Shown here piece after piece: positions 58,238-64,000 of a DNA stretch of 64,000 nucleotides. This DNA is from Raineyella sp044508675 (GTDB lineage Bacteria; Actinomycetota; Actinomycetes; Propionibacteriales; Propionibacteriaceae). Where the stretch lies: the NCBI GenBank assembly GCA_044508675.1, contig JBIQHF010000015.1, positions 1 through 64,000 of the forward strand, in the 5' to 3' direction. Below the pieces are notes generated by a model, which did not search any database, was not told the origin of the DNA, and worked only from the letters and a program-made list of their open reading frames with translations. How positions within the stretch are numbered: position 1 is the first letter of the stretch; each line of letters starts with the position of its first letter. The position numbers were made by a program, and so were the translations under genes.

Positions 58238-60829
58238 GTGAGTATTGCCGTCTCCCTCGCCCCGCAGCATCGTCCGGGCCCCCTGTCCGCGGACGCCCCT
58301 GCCGGCACCCCGGCATTGGTGGGTGCCACCGGTGCTTCCTTGTCGTACGGACACCTGCGCGAACTGGTTCACGACCACGTCCGCCGCCTGCCCGACCCGG
58401 CTGCGGGGCGCTGCCTGGTCCACGTGCCGCTGCGGCCCGACCCGGCCAGCGTCGTCGCCTACCTGGCCACCATCGAGGCGGGACACGTTGCCCTGGTCAC
58501 CGGGGACGACTCCCGGGCCGAGGCAGTCCTGGAGCGTTATCGCCCGGACCTGGCGGCCACCGGTGACCGGCGCGATCCGTACGCCCGGCTGGCGTCGCTC
58601 CCGCAGCACCTGCTGCACCCGGACCTGGCCCTGCTGCTCAGCACCTCCGGCAGCACCGGCTCGCCGAAGCTGGTCCGGCTGTCCCGCGAGAACGTACGCT
58701 GCAATGCGACCGCCATCGCCGAGGCGCTCCGCATCACTCCTGCCGATCGGGGTATCACCAGCCTCCCGTTGCACTACACCTTCGGGCTGTCGGTGCTGCA
58801 CTCCCACCTGGTCGCCGGCGCCTCGGTGGTGCTGCACGAGGGGTCGGTGCTCGACGACGGCTTCTGGACGGCCGTCGACCGCTGGGGCGTCACCAACCTG
58901 GCCGCGGTGCCGCACACCGTCGAGCTGATGGAGTCCATCGGTGCTCTCGAGCGTCCCCATCCCGCGCTGCGCCTGGTCGCCCAAGCCGGCGGACGGATGC
59001 ACCCGGACCGGGTCCGGCGGACCGCAGCGATCGGCAGTGAACACGGCTGGGGGCTGTCGGTGATGTACGGCCAGACCGAGGCGACCGCCAGGATCTGCGT
59101 CCTCCCCCCGGAACTCGTCGCCGACCATCCCGACGCCGTCGGCCACCCCGTGGCCGGCACCACGATCCACCTGGACACCACCGTGCCGGAGGCCGGCAAC
59201 GGGACCGGTGAGGTCGTCGTCCGCGGACCCGGGGTGATGATGGGCTACGCCGAGCACCCCGACGACCTGGCGCTGGGCGCGCTCCTCGACGAACTGCGCA
59301 CCGGAGACCTGGGCCGGATCAGCCCGGAAGGCATGCTGCGGCTGGTCGGCCGACGAGCGGGCTTCGTCAAGGTGATGGGCCTGCGCATCGACCTCGCCCG
59401 GGTCGAGGACGCCCTCGAGACCGCCGGCTTCACGACCTGCGTCGGCGGCGACGACACCGGCCTGACCATCGCGGTCGAGCCCGTCGCCGGCCGTTCGGCA
59501 GATCGTACGGCCCAGCGCGTGCGCGACCTGGCTGGGCGGGCCGGCGGACTGGGACCGGCCTCGATCGCGGTCGCCGTCGTCGAACTGGCCCGCCGCTCCA
59601 ACGGCAAGGTCGACCGGGCCGGCTGCGCTGCCCTGGTGAAGGCCGCTGTCGCGACCGGGGTCGCTCGCACCGCCCGTGCCTCCCTCGCCACCGAGGTCGC
59701 CCGGGTGATCGGCCGGGTCCTGGGCACGGACGGTGTCGACCTCGACCGCAGCTTCGTGCAACTCGGCGGGGACTCGCTCAGCCACGTCCAGGCCTCCAGC
59801 CGGCTGGAGGGCCTGCTCGGCCCGCTGCCCCGGGACTGGCACCACTGCCCCTTGCGCGAGCTCGCCGCTGCGGCCGACCCGACCGACGCCCCGGTGACCC
59901 GACGTGCGGAGCGTGCGCCTCGTCGGGGGCAGGCCTGGCGGTCGGTCGAGACCTCGGTGCTGTTGCGCGCGATCGCCGTGGTGATCATCTGCGCCTCCCA
60001 CGCCGACCTGCTCGACCTCATGGGCGGGGCGCACATCCTGCTGGCCGTCACCGGGTTCAATGCGGCCCGCTTCGGTCTGTCCTTTCCGGCGGCCGCCGGC
60101 CGCTGGCGCTCCGCCGCGCGGATGCTGATCGGGGTGGCCGTGCCGACGATGGCGGTCGCGCTGTTCGGCATGGCCGCCACCGGCCGGTACGGCTGGACCA
60201 ACGTCACGATGACGCAGTGGTTGTTCGGTGCTCCGACCGACGGGCCGACCCGCCACGAGTTCTGGTTCATCGAGGCCCTGGTGGCGAGCATCGTGGTGAT
60301 CACGGCCGTGCTGTCCATCCCGGCGGTCGGCCGCGCCTGGCGAGGCCATCCCTGGCGGGTCGCGGCCGTCCTGACCGCCGTCGCCCTGGTACCGCGGTTC
60401 GTCATCCCGCCGCTGTGGGACGGCCCGGTCGAAGCAGTCATGCCCACCACGTTCTGGCTGTTCGCGCTCGGCGCGGCCGCCGCGTACGCCGACACCCGGG
60501 CCCGACGCCTGGCCACTCTCGGCCTCGCGGTGATCGGCACCGCCACGTTCTTCCCCGACGACCCGGCACGCAACGCCGTCATCCTCGGTGGTGTCGTCCT
60601 GCTGACCCTGGTCGCCAGGATCCGCGTCCCGGCACCGATCCTGCCCGTGGTGAGCCTGTTGGCCGCGGCCTCGCTGTACGTCTACCTGGTGCAGTTCCTC
60701 GTGCTCTCGATGTTCGAGAACAACTGGGTCGAGACCCTGTCGGCGATCGCGGTCGGCTGCCTGGTCTGGGGGCTGGCGGACCGTCCGGTCCGACGCCTCC
60801 AGGACCTGGTCCCGCCACCGGATCGGTGA
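58238..60829 (+). CDS. Adenylation-carrier-acyltransferase-3 fusion synthetase
   Basis: An 863-residue protein of three parts. Residues ~20-465 are an adenylation domain: A3 STSGSTGSPK (135-144), A5 YGQTEA (277-282), A7 RTGDLG (354-359) and the A10 lysine in NGKVDR (K457). Residues ~480-545 are a carrier domain with the phosphopantetheine site S513 in LGGDSLSHVQ. Residues ~570-855 are membrane helices resembling acyltransferase-3 (RAIAVVIICASHADLLDLMG, then LLAVTGFNAARF, with H588 as possible active site). The likely job is to activate an acid, load it and hand it to a membrane acceptor. GTG 58238 lies directly after an iron box. Confidence 0.85.
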   Translation: MSIAVSLAPQHRPGPLSADAPAGTPALVGATGASLSYGHLRELVHDHVRRLPDPAAGRCLVHVPLRPDPASVVAYLATIEAGHVALVTGDDSRAEAVLERYRPDLAATGDRRDPYARLASLPQHLLHPDLALLLSTSGSTGSPKLVRLSRENVRCNATAIAEALRITPADRGITSLPLHYTFGLSVLHSHLVAGASVVLHEGSVLDDGFWTAVDRWGVTNLAAVPHTVELMESIGALERPHPALRLVAQAGGRMHPDRVRRTAAIGSEHGWGLSVMYGQTEATARICVLPPELVADHPDAVGHPVAGTTIHLDTTVPEAGNGTGEVVVRGPGVMMGYAEHPDDLALGALLDELRTGDLGRISPEGMLRLVGRRAGFVKVMGLRIDLARVEDALETAGFTTCVGGDDTGLTIAVEPVAGRSADRTAQRVRDLAGRAGGLGPASIAVAVVELARRSNGKVDRAGCAALVKAAVATGVARTARASLATEVARVIGRVLGTDGVDLDRSFVQLGGDSLSHVQASSRLEGLLGPLPRDWHHCPLRELAAAADPTDAPVTRRAERAPRRGQAWRSVETSVLLRAIAVVIICASHADLLDLMGGAHILLAVTGFNAARFGLSFPAAAGRWRSAARMLIGVAVPTMAVALFGMAATGRYGWTNVTMTQWLFGAPTDGPTRHEFWFIEALVASIVVITAVLSIPAVGRAWRGHPWRVAAVLTAVALVPRFVIPPLWDGPVEAVMPTTFWLFALGAAAAYADTRARRLATLGLAVIGTATFFPDDPARNAVILGGVVLLTLVARIRVPAPILPVVSLLAAASLYVYLVQFLVLSMFENNWVETLSAIAVGCLVWGLADRPVRRLQDLVPPPDR

Positions 60830-60842
60830 GGCGGCAGGGCGG

Positions 60843-61592
60843 CTACCCCCGGCGCGCCTCGAACTCCAGCCGGACGTAGTCGATCACCGGCTCGTCCATC
60901 GCCGTGGCGACGGCGTCGACGTACGCCGCCCGGTCGTCCTCGGGCATCTCCCGCAGCACGGCGCCGAGGATCACGGTGGCCAGATACGGGCGGATCGTCT
61001 CGGCGTCGAGTCGGAGCGGGTCGGGGCGCAGCCGGACCTCGACGGCGGTGAACCCCTCCTCCTCCAGCGCGGTCCTGGTGTCCTCCGCGGTGGCGAAGCA
61101 GGTCGCATCCGCGGGGCGCTCGGTGCCCTCGACCAGGCGTCGGGCCCGGCGGACGTTCTCGAGCTGTCCGGCGCCGCCGGCATCCGCGACGAACCGTCCG
61201 CCGGGGCGCAGTGCCGCCGCGACCGAGCCGAACACCGTCCGATGGTCCGGCAGCCAGTGCAGGGTCGCCACGCTCATCGCCGCATCGACCGGCTCGTCCA
61301 CCGAGAAGGGCGCCCGCAGGTCGGCCTCCAGCAGCCGGACCCGGTCGGCGTACGGCGCGAGGGTGTCGCGCGCGGTGGCCAGCATCGTCGGGGACCCGTC
61401 CAGGCCGATCAGTCGGCACCGCGGCTGTTCGGCCAGCAGGATCGCCGCGTCACGCCCGGTCCCGCAGCCGAGCTCCAGCACGGCCTCTCCGCCGGCGAGC
61501 GCGAGGCGGTCGATCACCCCCCGCCCCCAGGATCGATGCGGCAGGGGAAGGGCGCCGTACGTCGCGGCGTCCCAGTCCAGAGGAGAGGTCAT
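60843..61592 (-). CDS. Class I SAM-dependent methyltransferase
   Basis: A 249-residue methyltransferase (Methyltransf_11/25 type, trans-aconitate methyltransferase-like): motif I AVLELGCGTGRDAAILLAEQ, motif II RLIGLDGSPTMLATARDTLA, and motif IV DAAMSVATLHWLPDHRTVFG. It likely methylates a small carboxylate. It is convergent with the synthetase gene with a 13-base gap; a functional link is possible but unproven. Confidence 0.83.
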   Translation of the reverse strand: MTSPLDWDAATYGALPLPHRSWGRGVIDRLALAGGEAVLELGCGTGRDAAILLAEQPRCRLIGLDGSPTMLATARDTLAPYADRVRLLEADLRAPFSVDEPVDAAMSVATLHWLPDHRTVFGSVAAALRPGGRFVADAGGAGQLENVRRARRLVEGTERPADATCFATAEDTRTALEEEGFTAVEVRLRPDPLRLDAETIRPYLATVILGAVLREMPEDDRAAYVDAVATAMDEPVIDYVRLEFEARRG

Positions 61593-61735
61593 GGGGTGAT
61601 TGTGCTCCTGCGCGGGTCACCGACCGCTGCGGATCCGCCGCGGATTCAGTCCAGTGGAACGGATCGCTCGCGGCACCGGACGCTGGCCCCTAGCCTCGCC
61701 GGCACCGGGCATCGGGGCCGGGGACAGGGGGATGG

Positions 61736-63262
61736 ATGGTGATGACAGGGTCGGCCAAGGCGGCAAGCAACCGGAGGAAACCCCCGGCCCGCCCACATCC
61801 AGAGCCCGCCGCATCCTCCCCGGAGCCCGCCCCGCCGAGCCTGACCCGCTCCTCGGAGCGCTGGATCCTGGGTGTCGTCACGCTGACCAACCTGACCGTC
61901 GTGCTGAGTTCCACGGCGCTGGCGATCGCCCTGCCGGCGATCGCGGGGCACTTCGGTGCCGGGCCGGTCAGCTCGACGTGGATGGTGGCCGCTCCGCAGC
62001 TGGTGGTCACCTGCCTGCTGGTCACCTTCGGCAGGTTGGCCGACATCTTCGGGCGCCGCACGCTGTTCGTGCTCGGGCTGGCGATGTTCAGCCTCGGCGC
62101 CGGTCTGGCCGGACTTGCCCCGAACGTCGGCGTGCTGATCGGCCTCCAGGTGGTCCAGGCGATGGGCGCTGCCATGCTGTTGGCCAATACCGGCGCGATC
62201 GTCGCCTCGGTCTTCACCGGCCCGCGACTGCACGGGGCGATGGGCATCTACCTGGCCAGCGTGTCGATCGGCCAAATGGTCGGCCCGATCGTCGGTGGCT
62301 CGGTCGCAGAGTTCCTGGGCTGGCGCGCGGTGTTCTGGGTCCAGGTGCCGCTGGCGCTCGTGTGTCTGGTGCTCGGCGCGGTCCACCTGCGTGCACTGCC
62401 GGCCCGGGAGAGGGCCGACCGGTCCGTCGACTACCTCGGCGCGGTGGTGCTGGCCGGTGCCCTGGTCGGCCTCCTCCTGGCGATCTCCGCCGTGCAGAGC
62501 TGGGGCCCGTTCAGCTGGCGGGTGGCCGGCGGCCTGGCGGTGGCGCTGCTGCTGTTCCTGGTCCTGGTGCCGGTGGAGCGGCGGGCCCGGGTGCCCGTGG
62601 TGCCGCTACGACTGTTCCGCCATCGGGAGTTCACCGTGGCGAACATCGCCTCGCTGCTGAGCGTCATGCCCCGCTTCACCCTGGTCACGCTGTTGGCGCT
62701 GTGGTTCCAGGCCGCGGCCGGTGACACCGCGCTGCAGGCCGGGCTCAAACTGGTGCCGCTGGCCGTCGGCGTCGCGGTCGGCTCGGTGGGCGCCGATGCC
62801 CTGGGCCGGACCTGGGGCGTCCTGCAGCGCAGCACCGTCGTGCCCAACCTGGTGATGGTGCTGGGGCTGGTGCCACTGGGGCTGGGCCTGCGGGCCGGCG
62901 TCGACCACTGGGCCCTGGCCGTGGCCCTGTTCGTCGTCGGATTCGGCGGCGGACTGTTCACCACGGTCAACGCCTCGGCGATCATCGGTGCGGCCCCGGT
63001 CGCCGACGTCGGCAGTGTCAACGGGATCCGGCTGACCATCCTCAACATCGGCATCGCCCTGTCGACGGTGAGCGGCCTGGCGGTCGCGACCAGTGCCCTG
63101 CCGGTCGGCCGGCGCGCCGACTTCTACTCCGCGACCCTGTCGGGGGACAGTGCCCTGCAACTGCTGCGTACGGGCTTCGACCGGGTGGTGCTGGTGATGG
63201 TGGCACTCGCGCTGCTCAGCGCCCTGGTGACCGCCCTGACCGCCCGGGGCCGGAGCGACTGA
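61736..63262 (+). CDS. EmrB/QacA-type MFS exporter (DHA2 family)
   Basis: A 508-residue drug:H+ antiporter-like protein with 14 predicted helices and a ~35-residue Pro/Ala-rich leader. Motifs: LTVVLSSTALAIALPAIAGH, FGRLADIFGRRTLFVLGLAM (motif A), and GPIVGGSVAEFLGWRAVFWV (motif C). DHA2 members export drugs, siderophores and other small molecules; its place ~0.9 kb past the iron-regulated synthetase makes product export conceivable. A GGGGGA lies before ATG 61736. Confidence 0.85.
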   Translation: MVMTGSAKAASNRRKPPARPHPEPAASSPEPAPPSLTRSSERWILGVVTLTNLTVVLSSTALAIALPAIAGHFGAGPVSSTWMVAAPQLVVTCLLVTFGRLADIFGRRTLFVLGLAMFSLGAGLAGLAPNVGVLIGLQVVQAMGAAMLLANTGAIVASVFTGPRLHGAMGIYLASVSIGQMVGPIVGGSVAEFLGWRAVFWVQVPLALVCLVLGAVHLRALPARERADRSVDYLGAVVLAGALVGLLLAISAVQSWGPFSWRVAGGLAVALLLFLVLVPVERRARVPVVPLRLFRHREFTVANIASLLSVMPRFTLVTLLALWFQAAAGDTALQAGLKLVPLAVGVAVGSVGADALGRTWGVLQRSTVVPNLVMVLGLVPLGLGLRAGVDHWALAVALFVVGFGGGLFTTVNASAIIGAAPVADVGSVNGIRLTILNIGIALSTVSGLAVATSALPVGRRADFYSATLSGDSALQLLRTGFDRVVLVMVALALLSALVTALTARGRSD

Positions 63263-63264
63263 AC

Positions 63265-63296
63265 GGCGCCGGAAGGACTGAACGACGCCCGGCGCC
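63265..63296. terminator. Hairpin between convergent MFS genes
   Basis: GGCGCCGG (63265-63272) pairs with CCGGCGCC (63289-63296), directly after the rightward MFS stop and facing another MFS gene. It probably serves as a shared terminator. Confidence 0.55.
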
Positions 63297-63366
63297 GCCA
63301 ACCCGCAAGGGGCCGGCGACACCGGGCGTGTCAGCAGGTGAGGCGTGGATCAGCAGGAGGCGTACG

Positions 63367-64000
63367 TCAGTCGACCACGTTCGCCTCGATGAAGCGCTCG
63401 GAGTGCGTCTGCCGGTGGCCGGTCTCCTTCGACAGGACGACGGCGAGGCCGCTGACCAGAAAGAACACCGACATGTAGATGGCCAGGCCGCTGGTGTTTC
63501 CGGGGCCGGCGACCAGCCAGGTGGCCACCAGCGGGGCGACCCCACCGCCGATGAGCGAGCCGAACTGGTAGGTCAGCGACACGCCGGTGTAGCGGGCGTT
63601 CGGGTCGAACTTCTCGCCCAGGAAGGCACCGACCGGGCCGTACATCGAGGCCTGCAGGATCGGGTTGCCGACGATGAAGGCCAGCGCGATGAGCCAGAAG
63701 TTGTTGCTGTTGAACAGCGCGAACATGCCCCACACCCCGACGGCGCACAGGATCGCCCCGCCGATCATCACCGGGCGCCGGCCCAGCTTGTCGGACACCC
63801 AGGCGGAGAACGGGATCGTGAACACGTGCAGCAGGTTCGACACGGTCAGCATCAGCAGGGCCTCGGTGCGGCCGACGCCATGGACCGCTTCACCCGCGGC
63901 CACGTACGGCACCGCCCAGACGGCCAGCAGGCCCTGCAGGAACAGCGGGGCACCGGCGGCGAGGATGCCGAGCAGGACGTCCTTGCGGTACTTGGTCCAC
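63367..64000 (-). CDS. MHS-family MFS transporter, C-terminal part
   Basis: The frame runs beyond the window edge, so only the last ~210 residues are seen. WTKYRKDVLLGILAAGAPLF, then VPYVAAGEAVHGVGRTEALL, LHVFTIPFSAWVSDKLGRRP (MFS motif A in the second half) and MYGPVGAFLGEKFDPNARYT place it in the metabolite:H+ symporter (shikimate/proline-betaine type) group. The C terminus is a short hydrophilic tail ending NVVD. The substrate is unknown; organic acids or betaines are typical. Confidence 0.85.
   Translation of the reverse strand, partial: WTKYRKDVLLGILAAGAPLFLQGLLAVWAVPYVAAGEAVHGVGRTEALLMLTVSNLLHVFTIPFSAWVSDKLGRRPVMIGGAILCAVGVWGMFALFNSNNFWLIALAFIVGNPILQASMYGPVGAFLGEKFDPNARYTGVSLTYQFGSLIGGGVAPLVATWLVAGPGNTSGLAIYMSVFFLVSGLAVVLSKETGHRQTHSERFIEANVVD

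Noticed and set aside
58223..60349. A 708-residue minus-strand frame opposite the fusion synthetase
   Set aside because: No domain signatures; it is antisense to the A-carrier-acyltransferase protein.

Overview
The window is high-GC DNA with dense, short-gapped genes on both strands, frequent GTG starts, lipoboxes and twin-arginine-like signal peptides, strong Shine-Dalgarno sequences and a marked preference for CGTACG-type Arg/Thr/Tyr codons. This points to an actinobacterium; a Propionibacteriales-like soil or environmental species is my guess, but no rRNA, tRNA or housekeeping marker here fixes the genus. Two runs of exactly 100 N, each flanked by the same 55 bases on both sides, show that the sequence is a scaffolded short-read draft.

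Layout. 1-3.3 kb: a Baeyer-Villiger-type monooxygenase and a PucR-like regulator. 3.4-3.8 kb: gene remnants. 3.8-7.7 kb: an aminobutyraldehyde dehydrogenase / double SnoaL / GABA aminotransferase operon. 8-15 kb: a DHFR-like reductase, a broken HemG-like flavodoxin, lipoproteins, an ArsR/AHSA1 pair, an MFS carrier, a CapA-like phosphatase and a quinone reductase. 15.2-16 kb: a scar holding a truncated SLOG gene, an intact Xre antitoxin and a toxin with an internal deletion. 16-23.5 kb: mostly single housekeeping or accessory genes (M28 peptidase, SAP protein, VOC protein, emfourin-like protein, DCC1 oxidoreductase, serine hydrolase, flavodoxin, DUF1697, hydrolase).

23.5-36.7 kb is a coherent aromatic-compound island: PucR regulator, FAD aromatic hydroxylase, a complete Liv-type ABC importer with two tandem binding proteins, benzaldehyde dehydrogenase, benzyl-alcohol-type dehydrogenase and an AraC/XylS-like regulator. 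37-39.3 kb holds a secreted phytase-like/GDPD fusion behind a PHO-box-like site. 39.4-44.5 kb is a dipeptide/nickel-type ABC importer operon with both ATPases fused. 44.6-51.2 kb holds a DUF4386 protein, a P450, a YceI protein behind a near-consensus promoter with paired operators, a DUF1684 protein and a Ca2+-type P-ATPase. 51.3-57.6 kb holds a THUMP-like methyltransferase, an MFS carrier, a degenerate DUF222/HNH gene, an E2-like protein, a nitroreductase and a lipoprotein deacetylase.

The most unusual locus is 57.6-60.8 kb. A Sfp-type phosphopantetheinyl transferase is divergent from an 863-residue protein that joins an adenylation domain, a carrier domain and a membrane acyltransferase-3 domain. 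A DtxR/IdeR-like iron box lies between the two starts. This looks like a one-polypeptide, iron-responsive system that activates an acid or amino acid and transfers it at the membrane, with its own activating enzyme. No tRNA, rRNA, CRISPR array, phage genes or intact insertion sequence was seen.
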